This document shows, one piece after another, positions 1 through 11,484 of a stretch of DNA of 64,000 nucleotides. The notes beneath the pieces are model-generated. The model worked only from the letters and a program-made list of their open reading frames with translations. It made no database searches and was not told where the DNA came from. This stretch comes from Lathyrus oleraceus (lineage: Eukaryota > Streptophyta > Magnoliopsida > Fabales > Fabaceae): assembly GCF_024323335.1 (NCBI RefSeq), contig NC_066580.1, forward strand, positions 141,350,188 through 141,414,187, in the 5' to 3' direction. The position numbers and the translations under genes were made by a program. Within the stretch, counting starts at the first letter, position 1. Each line of letters opens with the position of its first letter.

Positions 1-30
1 TCAGTATTTCTGAGAAAAAGGTATGAAATC

Positions 31-900
31 TTGAACTTCAAACAGAAAGATGGTGAGTCTTTGGGAGATACCTACAAAAGATTCAAAAGGGTCCTGGTAG
101 CATGCCCAACTCATAATATGGATCAGACTGAACAAATGCAGATGTTTGTGAATGGGCTGAAAATAAAGACAAAACAATTAATTGATACAGCAGCCGGTGG
201 ATCAACAAATTTCTCAACAGCCACCGGTATTAAAAGGATCATTGAAGCAATAGCTGCAAATGAGCATCTGGAATTATATGATAAGTGTACAAGCAAACTT
301 GAAGGAGTCATTGACCTGCAAGTAGAAGCAAATAAAATCCGTTGGAAAGATACAGTCGCTGCTGAAGTGGAGAAGAAATTGAAAGCGATGAATATAAGTA
401 CTCAGAAGGTAGCTCAAATCCAACCTGCTCAGACCATCACTTGTGAAATCTGTAATGGACCTCACCATACTGTGTATTGCTTTGCAACCCGTCAACAAAT
501 TGAAGAGATAAAATTCTTACAGTAGAATCACCCCTACTCTAACACTTACAATCCAGGTTGGAAGAATCATCCAAACTTCTCCTGGAAAGATCAGAAAGGA
601 AATGTTCCACAGCATGGTCAAGGTCAATATCAGACTCAATATCAATAACAACAGCAACAGCAAGCTCCAAGGAAAGCAGACTGGGAGATTTCCATTTAAA
701 ACATGGCAACTCAAAATATGCAATTTGAAGAAGAGACGAGAAACAATTAGAAGAACACCACCGCCTCTCTAAAGAATCTTGAAGTTCAGCTGGGGCAGAT
801 AGCACAACAACTAGCAAGTTCTCGAACACCAGGTTCCTTACCAAGTGAAACAGTTCAAAATCCAAGAGGTCAAGAAAATATTAGTATTGTCACTATGAAA
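31..900 (+). pseudogene. gag pseudogene of Athila-like element
   Basis: An open stretch of 164 codons (31-525) carries the capsid part of a plant Ty3/gypsy gag: a retrotransposon-gag fold segment (YKRFKRVLVACPTHNM) and a C-terminal CEICNGPHHTVYC zinc-knuckle-like motif. Past the stop at 523-525 the same frame continues with recognisable gag tail (NPGWKNHPNFSW, then a Gln-rich stretch, then NLEVQLGQIAQQLASS) but is broken by further stops near 645, 700 and 750. The reading ends in a lysine-rich run near 900 where the family usually has a TRSGK-like motif before protease. No start codon is visible because the N-terminal part lies outside the window. Non-functional. Confidence 0.75.
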
Positions 901-983
901 AAGAAAAAGGCTACTAAAAAGAAAAAAAAATTATATCACCGGGCGAGCCGATTGAAGAGGAAATTACAAAAGAGACTAAACTG

Positions 984-1952
984 GTGATTAAGTTGCCCTA
1001 CCCTCAGAGAGTGACAAAGAAGGAACCAAGCGAGTCAGACTTGGAGAAATTCATGACAATGTTTAAAAAGGTTGAGGGTCATATGTCTTTGTTTGAAGCA
1101 CTCGAAAGAATGCCCATGTACAAGAAATTCATGGAAGAGGTAATGACCGAAAAGAAACCAACAACAGAAGAACAGGTAACCTGGAAGGAAAAGTATAGTG
1201 CAAACTCACTGGGGCAGAAAATTCCTAACAAACAAAAGGATCCGGGAATGGTAACAGTACCATGCACAATTAAAGAAAGAACCTTCAAAAATGTACTAAT
1301 AGATTTTGGAGCTAGTGTGAGTCTGATGCCATTATCAATCTATCACAGGTTGGGTATTAAAAATTTCATTGATACAAAGACCAATCTGAAGTTTGCAGAT
1401 CACTCAAGAAAGGATGCATATGGTATAGCAAAAGACGTACTGGTAACAATAGAGGACTTGATTTTTCCTATTGATTTTGTAATCCTAGACATACCCGAAG
1501 ATGATGAAGCACCCATCATTCTGGGTCGACCTTTCATGCAGACAAGTCGATGCAATCTCGACATGGATCAGGGCAAGTTAACCTTGAAAGTTCACGACAA
1601 AGAGATAACATTGAATGCTATTGAAGACCATGAGCTAGAGGAAGATACAGAATTTCATTATCAAGTAGGTTTAATCAAGACAGAGGCGAGAAAGCAAAGT
1701 AACATGCCAACATCAGAGAAAGATGCAGGAAGGCCCTCTCGACTCTCATCACTGCCATTAGCCACCCTGAATGGAAAGACTCCTACCTTAATTCCAAAAA
1801 CCAAGAAAAAGAAAAGAAAACAAAAGCAAGGTAAGAAGGTGGAGGTTAAAGAAGACTTGTGGCACAAAGGAATCCATACTGATGAAAGAGACAACTTTCT
1901 AGTTTTGGACAAGAGGTGCAACAAGGTTTGGAGGCTGAAGTACCCCCCATAA
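984..1952 (+). pseudogene. retropepsin-domain ORF of Athila-like element
   Basis: This 322-codon reading frame holds an aspartic protease domain. Residues near 100-200 show the family pattern VTVPCTIKERTFKNVLIDFG, then ASVSLMPLSIYHRLG, then the conserved ILGRPFM. The catalytic triplet reads DFG instead of DTG or DSG. Athila relatives often carry DLG here, so this may be a family variant, but activity is doubtful. The C-terminal third is Lys-rich (KKKKRKQKQGKK). In a complete element reverse transcriptase would follow; here the frame ends and non-coding 3' DNA begins. The N-terminal boundary is arbitrary, because gag and pro would normally be one polyprotein and the link near 900-980 is frameshifted. 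Confidence 0.7.
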
Positions 1953-3629
1953 CAAGGGGAATGAACCGTCGAGCTATGCAATGTTAAATGAAGCGCTTCG
2001 TGGGAGGCAACCCACGTGTTACTAGTTCTAATTATTGTTTGTGTTTGTTTGTTATTTTAGGTTTGCACAGTGCCTTGCATAAAAGGGCGAAGGTACTCAC
2101 ATGGAAAAAGATGAAAGATGATCATAATAGCAGCCTGACACGGCCGCCCGTGTTAGCTGACATGGCCTATGTCAGGCCTGCAAATTTGAGATTTGTTTGA
2201 AAATTTTGAATTTCGTGTGGTCATGTCGCATTTCCCGGTCCATCCCCCTCAGTAAGGCACTGTGAGTCACCCTCCTTCTATCTTGTTCGAAAACATTGAG
2301 GCCAATGTTTAGTTCAAGTGTGGGGGAGGTTTTACTATGCTTTTTGCATTTATTTTTGTTGATCATTTCCCAATTTTTAATTTTTACCATTTCACATTTG
2401 GTTTATTTTTACTATCAGGTATCATGTGTTGCATGTATTTCACGGTTTTGGTGTATTGTTGGATTAAGTGATGACCATAGGTGGTAGTGGAAGAAAGGAT
2501 CACTCCATTTACGGTTGCTTGTTGTGAAGGATCTTCCCAGAAAGCCGATACTGCTGAAGAAAAGATCGGACGCAACTTCTAAAACTCAACTAACGTAGGT
2601 TCACTGTGCATTCCGAGTTGAGTAAGAAGCCACATCATACTCGAAGTACTGTGGATACTGTCAAGCTTTACCTAACATGGTGAGTGTATAAAAAGCCAAA
2701 CACATTTGTCATCATGAGGGATATTCAGGTATGTCTTTATCACTCTGACTTTGCGTAGGTTCTCTGGGAATTTCACTGCATGTATACATACACTGAGGCA
2801 CGTTGTTTGATTATAGCCCTGAGCCTTTCCAGCCATCCCGTTAATGTTATCCCTTGTTAACACCATTTGAGCCTGTACCCTTTTTTTTTTTCTAACCACA
2901 TAAATGTAACACGTGGCCTAAAATACTTCCTTACCCTGTTCAGAGTCAAGTTGATATTATTAAGTTGTGTTAAAATTCTAAGTTTGGGGTAAAACCCCAT
3001 AACTTTCAAAAGCCAAGGTGAGTGCGGAAAAAAGAGAGAATCATCGAGAGACAAAAAAAGAGAAAAGAAAATAAACTCGAGGGTTCAAAATAAGCAATGG
3101 ACAAAGAAGGGCACTCGGTTGAAAAATAAGAATAGCAAAGAAAAACCAGAGCAATAAAAAAATAATAATAGAGGAAAAAAAGGAAAATGAACAAACACAG
3201 TGAAAATAATAGTAACATTGACTCTGAACCAAAAACCACTTGTTTCCCGTTTTGTTTGGAATATCCACACCATAACCCAAGCCCCGTTACAACCCGAAAG
3301 ACCTCAAAAAGTGTGTGTTGTGTGTAGTTAATATGAAAGGAGAAACTATTCAAACTTATGAGTTGATATTGCATATTATGAATTAGGAGTGAAAACACTT
3401 TAACCCCGAGAGACTTGGTGAGAGTGTGATGTAAGTTGACAGGTGAAGCGGTACCTCGATGAGGAAGTGCGTCTGAAAACTCATTAGGAAAAGCAGGAAC
3501 TATAAAAGGGAGAGTGAAGGCGTTGGCGAAAGATCTCAGCAGTATCATTGTAAGAATACAAATTTTGGTAAGTGACACTTTGTCATATAAGACATTACTT
3601 GAGGACAAGCAATGAGCTAAGTTTGGGGT
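1953..3629 (+). other. Non-coding 3' region of the Athila-like element
   Basis: No convincing gene. It contains the AAGCGCTTCGTGGGAGGCAA motif just after the coding part (about 1991-2010), one copy of the GACACGGCCG palindromic repeat near 2136-2165, a G-rich block GTGTGGGGGAGG near 2319, and the phrase AAGTTTGGGGT twice (near 2963 and 3619). The second occurrence directly precedes the LTR and is the best polypurine-tract candidate. A 200-codon minus-strand reading (3006-3608) is low-complexity and I regard it as chance. Confidence 0.55.
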
Positions 3630-3913
3630 TGTGATCGGTCACCATTTTCACTATATTTTCGTTGCTTATCCGACAAGAAACCATGAACTTTGAGACACTG
3701 TGTACGCATTATGGTACCTTTAAAGTTAATTTTCATTCTCGTAAGTTATTTAAGCAATTTTATTAATTGTCAGTTTTATTTTGTGTTTTCGTGATTTTAC
3801 GCGTCAGTTGTTGTGTTTATGCCCTCCAGGTCCACGGAGAAGATCCAAAGGACTCAATGCGAGAAAGTGGAAAGTTCTAGCATTCGAAAAAAGAAAATTT
3901 TCCAATTCAGAAG

Positions 3914-4245
3914 GCCTGACACGGGCCGTGTCAGGAGGAAGGCCAAGAAAGTACAAAAAAGCCCAAAACAGTGGTCTGACACGGCCGCCCGTGTCAGCCT
4001 GACACGGCCGTGTCAGGTCACTTGGGGTGTGTCAGCAAGGAAATAACAAGGCAGTGGTCTGACACGGCCGCCCGTAGCAGCTGACACGACCCGTGGCAGC
4101 TGACACGACCCGTGGCAGCTGACACGACCCGTGTCAGCCTGACACAGCCACCCGTGTTAGCTGACACTGCTCGTGTTAGCCTGACACTGCCAGTGTCAGC
4201 CTAACACGGCCAGTGTCAGACTAACACGGCCGTGTCAGCCTAAAA
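3914..4245. repeat. GC-rich palindromic repeat array in LTR U3
   Basis: Many back-to-back variants of the motif CTGACACGGCCGCCCGTGTC, each nearly self-complementary. A perfect 20-bp palindrome, CCTGACACGGCCGTGTCAGG, lies at 3998-4017. Later copies drift to GTGGCAGCTGACACGACCC and TGTCAGCCTGACACTGCC. One further diverged copy sits in the internal 3' region near 2136-2165. The array contrasts sharply with the AT-rich surroundings. Confidence 0.85.
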
Positions 4246-4334
4246 CGCTAATTTTCCAATTTTCGGGCTTTTTCACCGGGCTTGAGCTGCATGGAGATTT
4301 TGGAGATTTCCACCTTCTGCCAAGGGATTTTCAC

Positions 4335-4342
4335 TATATAAG
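4335..4342 (+). promoter_or_regulatory. LTR TATA box (TATATAAG)
   Basis: TATATAAG downstream of the palindromic array and about 700 bp into the LTR, a usual place for the promoter of a long plant LTR. Transcription would start about 30 bp downstream. Confidence 0.5.
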
Positions 4343-5189
4343 GAGAGTTTCTGCAAGAGCAAAGATCATCTGGGAATACGGCAAAACACAGTATTATGAA
4401 GCAATCAAGTATTAAGAGATCAAGGCATTCAGAGAGCTGAAGATATACATGAGCGGGAGCGATTGAAGATCAAAGTCATCCAATTACTTGTAATGTGTAA
4501 TTTTTATCTTGAATTTGTTTTGAACAATATGAGTAGCTAAACCCCTCAATGTTAGGGGGTGTCCCTGATTTAGAATTGTAATGAATTTGAGTTTACATTT
4601 GCATTTATAATATTTTTTTACGGTAATCTTTTGATGTGTTTATTGCTTTCTCTTTCGGACCAATTGAGATTGATTTGTGGTTATCAGTTAGGCTGGACCG
4701 CCATTGATATGGTTTTCATAACGTTGATATACAGTAGATATCACCTAGGACTAGGGATACCCTGTATGAACCAGAGTATTCTTGATATTATACAGCTTAA
4801 CTTCACCCTAATTGGCTATGGACATAGGAATTAGGGTAGATTGATTAAAGGTTTTCTCACCAAGGACTTGGGAGAAAATACCCTTGAGAACTGGTAGTAA
4901 TTGATATTTGTTGTTGCAATAGTGACTCAGAGTTGTTACAGGGATAAATCATACACCTTCCCTGACATTGTTCCTTTTTCTCTATAAACCCTTATTTTCA
5001 TCCTTCTTTACAATTACTTTTATTATTATATTTTTACACTTAAAAACCAACCTAATATTTTTTGTTTAATTGAATGGTAATTTAAACTCAATATTAACTT
5101 GCAGTCCTAGAGATCGGCATTCGGGGAATTTCCCCATTATTACTATAAAAGGCAAAATAGTACACTTGCTATTTTCCCAATCACCACTT

Positions 5190-7068
5190 TATTGCCTCAA
5201 TGATAACTAGTTACCATAAATTATGTAACTGGTTACACCTGAAGTGGTACTCAAAAATTAAAGTTTTTGAATGTTTAACCGGTTATTATAAATGATGTAA
5301 TCCGTTACATCTGACACGTTTTCAAAAATTATGGTATTTTTACATTTTGAGTAAATGGTGAAAATTGTAACTGTTTTAAAATACTATTATGGCGGTTTCA
5401 AGTGTCCTAATTTATCAAAAACAAAATGGTTAATTCCAAAAGCATTTTAAAGATGCCTGAAAGTTTTAAGATGAATATGTATGATTTTTCTGAGAAATTA
5501 AGATATATATACTAGAATTGTAATACATATTCAACCATCTTGACTCTTCCATTCATTTTCCAAAGCTTTTTGATAATTTGAACTTGATTGCTCTAGTCTT
5601 CAAACTTTGACTTCTTCTTTTTGTTGATGTGTTTGTCTTTAACAAAACTATAACCAAGGACAAGAAGAACTCTTCTTCACATTCTCTCCCTTTTTGATGA
5701 TGACAAACCATCCTTTGAAATTTAACTTGTTCATCAAAGATTTGCTTCAATATGTGACTTTTTGAAATATTGAGTTGCAACTAGAATCTCCCTATATCTT
5801 GTATATACGCCCCTTGATTTTTCAATTAAAGGAATTCTCCCCTGAAATAATTATGAATAAGAACATATGCAATACCTACTATCTCCCCCCCCCCCCCCTC
5901 CCTTTTGATATCATCAAAAAGAAGACAAAGTAGAGTAAAGTGCAAAACAATGTGATAACATAGGAAGGATATATTTATAAAATTGAAATTTAATAGCACA
6001 AAATTAGACACTTATATCCTTCAAATATTTGATGTCAAGGTTGATATTAATGTTGATGCTTCTTCAAAACATCTTTTCAATCAATGAAACTTTTAGAAAC
6101 TACCATATCATATGATCTTGTTTCTTGAAGGATCAATCTTGATTTGACAATGCTTGCATATGACATTCAAGTACCTATAAAACAATAGTTACATATAGGT
6201 ACCCAATTTTATTTGGGTCCTTTTAGGTTAGACACCTTCCTCACCCACACATACTCACTATAAGGAATACCATAATTTCTTATTTATCAAACATTAGTAG
6301 TATGACCTTTTGCTTTACAATAGAAACAAGTAGTTCTAAAAGTATGATTCTTATTATAAAACATTTTATGATTATTTACAACATGTTATTTCTTTGATTC
6401 TATATTGTTAAATTCATTTTTATATTTCATAATTACTTGGATTAATTCAACAATTTTAGACTTAAGAGATGAACAATTATTGCATGCTGATTTTTTGTTT
6501 AAGTCTAACTGCACTTGGGTGTTATTATCCTTACATTCTAGATTTAAACTAGTTTTCTTTTAACTTGAGAATTTTCTAGAAATTTTCAAAAGTTCATCAT
6601 GTAATTCTTGAAAAACACTTTGTACTCATCATAAGATGGAATATCATCAGTTTCGGAATCACTAACCTCGTGTTGTTCATCACTTGAATGATGTGAGACC
6701 ATCAATGCTTTGCATGCATGATCTTCATCAATAATACTAGTAGGAACAAACGCACCATTTTATACAGCATCCCATATATATTATTCTTGCACTTCTAGAT
6801 GAGTCTTCATGTAAATTTTTCAAAAATCAAAGTATTCACCACAAAACAATTGAGCCTTGTTATTGATGCCACCATCTCTGAACATAGGGTTCGCGGAAGA
6901 ACTCTTCTTCACAGGAGGTTAAAGATGATGTTCTTCACAAGCTCTTCCTCCATTTTCTATTTCATTTTAAATTCACTAATAAAAACATTCCACTTGTTTT
7001 TTCGTGCTTGGTTAAATGGAATGATGTCACTGACTGGATTTAATGAGGCTAGGGTTGACTGATACCAT
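5190..7068 (-). mobile_element. SIRE/Maximus-like Ty1/copia remnant, minus strand
   Basis: Read on the minus strand there is a possible initiator-Met primer site (TGGTATCAG, near 7060), then gag fragments (6770-6180), then purine-rich sequence TCATCATCAAAAAGGGAGAG near 5690. Another such tract near 5885-5900 contains 14 G residues on this strand. The TAACCGGTTA-type palindromes near 5200-5310 are common in these copia LTRs. Most of pol is missing, and the left end abuts the Athila-like LTR. Whether everything from 6800 to 7068 belongs to the same element is uncertain. Confidence 0.5.
6180..6770 (-). pseudogene. copia gag fragment with CCHC zinc knuckle
   Basis: On the minus strand the frame reads SHHSSDEQHEVSDSE, followed by a Lys/Asn-rich helical stretch and then a zinc-knuckle beginning CFYCKAKGHTT. 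It ends in the family phrase RNYGIPYSEYVWVRK and then WVP. These are hallmarks of SIRE/Maximus gag. Several stops and small shifts break it, and nothing of protease or integrase follows. Confidence 0.65.
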
Positions 7069-7690
7069 GTGCTCCTATTAATATGAGCCTTACATCATGC
7101 TTACTTACTTTAAGTAATTGGATCTAATGGTTACCACGAGTCAAAGCTTCAGCGCATGTGAGCCAACAGATCAGATCCAATAGATCTGATCATGTGAAGG
7201 ACCATCCATGGTCTAGGAAGATCCAATCCTTTGGATTTAGGCTTCTAGCGCACGGCCTTTTGTTTTTATTTCCTGGACCTCTTTGGTCCAGTTTTCACCC
7301 CTCTGTTTTATTTTTATTATTCTTTTGTTTTCTTCATTTTATTTTTAATGGTTTTTATTTTTGATTTTATTTTCATTTTGATTTTAAATTTTGGTTTTAT
7401 TTGTAATCAATTTTAATTTGCAAAATTATAATTAATATTATTTTTGCAAGTTTAATTGATTTTCTTTTACATTTTAATTGATTTTTATTTGCAATTTAAT
7501 TCCATATTATTTTTCAAATTAATTTTGATTTTTATGTATATTTTAATTGATTTTCTTTTACACTTTATTTTGCAATTTAATTTTCATGGTACTTTGCACT
7601 TTAAATGTGATTTTATTTTACATTTTGATTTTGATTTTAATTTTCAATTTAATAATTGATATTAATATTGCAAATTAATTTCCATTTTTG
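7069..7690. other. Intergenic, AT-rich, no gene seen
   Basis: It includes a palindrome-prone stretch near 7160-7200 (repeated AGATCCAATAGATCTGATC-like words) and then long T-rich sequence built of variations on ATTTTAATTGATTTT. Short readings in this stretch are low complexity. Confidence 0.5.
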
Positions 7691-7699
7691 CCTTGTTTT

Positions 7700-8290
7700 T
7701 TATCAATGTAGTATTTTTTGGGGTTTGGTGGTTTGCATTACTGCCATTGACGAAGTTGCATGTTGTAGAAAATTCCAGAGACGTGTCTCCGAAAATTTTC
7801 AACGTTTGGATTCCCATGAACCAGAGATGTATCTCCGTAATTTATCAGTTTGCTTTTTTTTTTGCTTTTCTTGCTTGTAGGGCTGTCTATAGTAATTGTG
7901 TCACACTTGTCTGGTTTACTTACAAGAATTATGGCTGGTAGAAACGGTAGATTTAGGCACAAGATGAATGTACAACATGCATCTTTCCGGGGGAAAAAGT
8001 CAGGTTTCAAATGCTCATGTTCCCTCTAGCCCGGTTCATGCAGAGCATTGACTTTTAAGGCTCATATATCTCGACCTTGTTTTTTCCGTAGGAGACGAGT
8101 GTCACCTTCTAGCGCATCTTTGCCCTCTTCTTCCATAGGCGACAGGTTTCACCTATTCAAGTGCAAGAGGTACTCGATTCAACAAAGGTACTTGAGGCAC
8201 TTGTGCCATCCCCAGCACCGGAGGGATCTCAAGCTGATGAGTTAGTGCCATCTCAGGCTAGAAGGTTCACACCTTCAATTTTCGAGAAAA
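7700..8290 (+). mobile_element. Fragment related to leader of a MULE/plant-mobile-domain element (copy 1)
   Basis: Seen: a segment beginning TTTTTTGGGGTTTGGTGGTT (from about 7711) that recurs at 17517-18340, so it is a dispersed repeat. An ATG near 7931 opens a short reading, MAGRNGRFRHKMNVQHASF, followed out of frame by QVSPIQVQEVLDSTKV. Short basic N-termini of this kind are known in plant-mobile-domain (MAIN-like) transposon proteins, which is why I suggest that origin. Reading frames are broken and the fragment stops near 8290. Confidence 0.4.
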
Positions 8291-8640
8291 TTGAATACGT
8301 TTGTCAAATTAACTAAATATAGGATTGGAGATCATCAAGGAGATTGGGGTGGGTTAAAATAAAAACTTTGAACCTATATCCTTTTGTTTAAAAAATTGTA
8401 TACCGGACCACATTACAACATGCAAAACACCTAATTGAAGCAAGGTTCTTTTGAAATCAAACTCAACAAAATTGCGTTAACCTGACTCATAGATATTTTC
8501 TAATCATTTGTATTGGTATCATATCCCATTGTCTTTCGAACTTTGAATAAACCATTGATCCGTTCACTATATATCACCACCATTTCAATAATGATTGGTT
8601 TCAAACTTGTATGATCATTGCGTTAAAATTACCATTTTTG
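8291..8640. other. Unassigned intergenic DNA
   Basis: AT-rich, no coding or structural signal recognised. Confidence 0.4.
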
Positions 8641-9448
8641 AATGAACAACTTTATTTTTAAATCGACACATAACATCAAGGAAATTCTTCCAAAGAGCAG
8701 TCACTTTAGTGCAAGGCGTTTCAAGATCTAGTGAATATGGGGAAATCACTTCGAGACGCGGCAGGTTTCTCCAAGGCTCATACTAAGGCAGGCCACTTCT
8801 ATGGTACAGTGAAACCCGACAATCCAAAAGTCAGTCAATCATGGGTATTCTGCTGCAAGATTCAAAATATTATGGCAAGCTGTCTTACAGTCATATTTTG
8901 GAAAACAACTTCCAAATTCCTTTTCAAGGGAAGTTTTTTTTCTGAAGGCTCAACAAATTGGGGCATGATTAAGTTCACAAAATATGAAGCATCTCAATGA
9001 TCATCTTGATCTGATAAAGTCAAAAGTCATTATTCTTCCAGAGACAAGAATCAACACAGAGCCTGCAAAGCGGCAAAACAGAAATTAGAGTTTTGCAAAC
9101 CATCTTCATGGTGTCAAAACTATTTAAGGCAAATAGTTTCGGGGAATCAGAGCTTGATACCTATAAAATACATAAAACCAATATATTAATTCATTCATTT
9201 TCGTCTTGCATATCATGTACAAAACAAATCATTTATAAACCTCGGTCGAATTCAGTAAGCTCTTAGGGAAGTTCAGTGTAATCCTCAGCATAACAAATAT
9301 GCAAGAGGTGTTATCAAGAGTAGAACAATTCTTTTCTTCAAGTACACGTTGCTTTCAGAAGTCAGTCAATATCAATGTTGATTCTCAAGACGACTCTCTT
9401 CCCTAGTAAGGTGGTTGATATTCCCCATTTGAGATCTGAGGTCAACGA
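8641..9448 (+). mobile_element. Unclassified retroelement-derived repeat, left part
   Basis: An 89-codon reading (8731-9000) has no recognised domain. A TATA box candidate CTATAAAATA lies at 9161-9170. The text to 9448 continues logically after the solo LTR at 11167, because both sides carry the inserted LTR's target duplication, so this and the tandem arrays after 11172 were once contiguous. The style (long 3' region with changing tandem arrays) suggests a Tat/Ogre-type Ty3/gypsy element, but no pol domain is present to prove it. Confidence 0.4.
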
Positions 9449-11166
9449 TGTGAGGGAAAATATGCCTAGTCCTTATTTTAATGATGTCAAACCTCTCTAG
9501 TATCCCACATCATGTCTTTGAATAATAGCATCATAACATAGAAAGCATTCGCCCTTTAACATGGTCCAAGTATATGTTCCGTGTGTTCAAGCATATAGGA
9601 GCGTATCTTATATGTGAATCATGCACTTAATCATAGTAAGCATCCTAGGTTCATAGGAGATCGGCTTAAATAGGTCATAATATGTTGCAAAACTCATTTT
9701 TGGAAGTTTAACCTCTGTGAGTCGACTCATGACTCGAGCAAAACCTTCGGGTCCGAACAGGTCGAGTCACAGGTCGACTCATTCTTGGAAAACCTGAATG
9801 AGTCGACTCATCCACTCTTTAGGTCGACTCATTTCCCAATCATATTGCCACGGGTCCTAACAGGTCGACTCAACCCTGTAATAAACTCTATTTGAGTCGA
9901 CTCATCCCCTATTTGATCGACTCATCGCATGTTTTACTTAATTTTCTGCTGTGTAACTTTGTGAAATTTTTCTGTTATGTTAGTTATTTGTCCATACATC
10001 ATATAAATATTCAAATGTCTCTTCTTCAACAAACAACAAGAAAAGTGAAAGATATACACCAAAGTGCTCATCATCTTCATTCTTCATTGCATTTCTCAAT
10101 AATCACACATAATAATCTTTGTTGAGCATTGTGCATTACAGTTGTGATAACGTTCAAATAAGATTGGATTATCTTAGTTTGGGTTGAGACTTTGTGTGGT
10201 TTTTTCTTGAATAAAACCCTTGAGGTTTCGTCCTCCAAGAATTCGGGGGTTTTGCACTAACCTTTGCTTCGCAGATTCAGCCGAGTGAAAAGTTTGAAGA
10301 ACGGAAGGTTCGGTCAAACATGTAGCAGTAAACGGAGGATTGTGAAGAAAGCCTAGAGTTCAAGCGACTTACATTCGAAACCAGTCGATCTAAAGATTTG
10401 GAGAACGTGGCGTTCTTCCAATAAGGTAGCGGTAACCAGAGGTTTGCTCGAAGTGCTTAAAGAACTTGGTTCAACTCGAATCAAGATGAGAGAATAGAAT
10501 AGGATTTGCAACAACTCAATGGGTTGATTGGTAGTGATCATTTGTTCTCGTGTATTGAATTTGCAACGTGTTAATAAAAACATCTCATCTCTAGATTTAG
10601 AATTGAGGGCAGACGTACCCTAGCGAGGACGATAGAGGAACTGCCTCGTCAAATCCGGTCTTTTTCTCTCTAACTCTCAACTTTTAAATTCTACATTAAT
10701 TACTGTTTGTGTGAAATAAATCACAAGATTAATATCGCTTGACTGGTATGCATAGCAGTTGTTCGATCAATTGTTGCAATCAATTTGATTGCAACTGAAT
10801 AAAATTCTGCACACTAAATTTGAGTGAAATTGAAACTTGGAGTGACGTGCACACCAAGTGTTCGATAAAATTCATATCACACAAACTTAGTAATATTTCC
10901 ATAGATTTATTATTGTGTCAAGCATTATTAGAGGTAACAATATCAAGGATCATAGTGATTAATCGATTGATTTAGATAGGGGTTGATAATCTCTATCTTA
11001 AGTAATTCCATTCGGTTTCCGCATATTCGATCTCTCCAATAACGGATCGTTTAGACGATTACAATCTAGGATGCTTCTGCAACCGTTGAAAATATTTTCA
11101 AAAAGCGCTAAAGTTTAAAACGGATCTATTCAACCCCCCCTTCTAGATCGGTACTATCGTCTAACA
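9449..11166 (+). mobile_element. Solo LTR of SIRE/Maximus-like copia element
   Basis: 1718 bp starting TGTGAGGGAAAATATGCC and ending ACTATCGTCTAACA, with TG...CA termini. It is flanked by AACGA (9444-9448) and AACGG (11167-11171), a 5-bp target-site duplication with one mismatch. No primer site or coding sequence follows, so the internal part was lost by LTR-LTR recombination. The 5' third carries repeated GAGTCGACTCAT palindromes (about 9715-9930). A TATAAATA at 10002-10009 fits the LTR promoter, and the terminal CAACCCCCCCTTCTAGATCG phrase is typical of this LTR family. Confidence 0.75.
10002..10009 (+). promoter_or_regulatory. TATA box of the solo LTR (TATAAATA)
   Basis: TATAAATA about 550 bp into the solo LTR, followed within 100 bp by CAAC-rich sequence. 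Position and spacing fit a copia LTR promoter. Confidence 0.45.
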
Positions 11167-11484
11167 AACGGAATCTCTGCTTGGTTTCTCAGTAGATATC
11201 TCCCCACAAAGTCTCCCCAATTTTTTCTCCAGCAAAACTTCATGAACTCACCAAGCGGGTTTCATATCAGCGGGATTCCCTAGAAAGGTATCCCTATCAG
11301 CTTTATCCTCAGTAGGTCTCTTCAAAGTATTTGTCTAAGATAGACATCTCTTCATAAGGATAGTTTAAGTTAGAAGTCTCCCCCAACAAGTCTAATGGAC
11401 AAAATCTCTCTAACAAACAAGCTCTACTGAATGATTCTCAGTATATCTCTAGTAAACCTCCTATGTTTATTCCCTAAAGAGTTT

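Larger units (their letters stand above)
1..5164 (+). mobile_element. Athila-like Ty3/gypsy LTR retrotransposon, 3' part (gag-pro, no pol)
   Basis: Seen: a decayed gag, a retropepsin domain, about 1.7 kb of non-coding 3' region, a purine-rich tract ending in GTTTGGGGT, and a long LTR that begins TGTGATCGGTCACC. The 5' LTR lies upstream of the window. No reverse transcriptase, RNase H or integrase is found between the protease and the LTR, so this copy cannot be autonomous. The Athila assignment rests on the gag and protease wording, the GGGAGGCAACCCA motif after the coding part (about 2005-2017) and the LTR start, all typical of Athila-type elements. The LTR 3' boundary is approximate (5164 to about 5190). 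Confidence 0.75.
3630..5164 (+). repeat. 3' LTR of Athila-like element
   Basis: It starts TGTGATCGGTCACC right after a G-rich tract and runs to about GTACACTTGC, a phrase typical of Athila LTR ends. A TATA box lies in the middle (4335-4342), which places U3 at about 3630-4365 and R-U5 after it. The U3 part is unusual because it carries a 330-bp block of palindromic GC-rich repeats. The terminal CA could be at 5164 or some 20 bp later, since the 5' LTR is not available for comparison. Confidence 0.6.

Noticed and set aside
3006..3608. 200-codon minus-strand ORF inside the Athila-like 3' region
   Set aside because: Hydrophobic, low-complexity reading of A-rich DNA (Phe/Leu/Tyr runs), no motif, overlaps a non-coding part of a retroelement.
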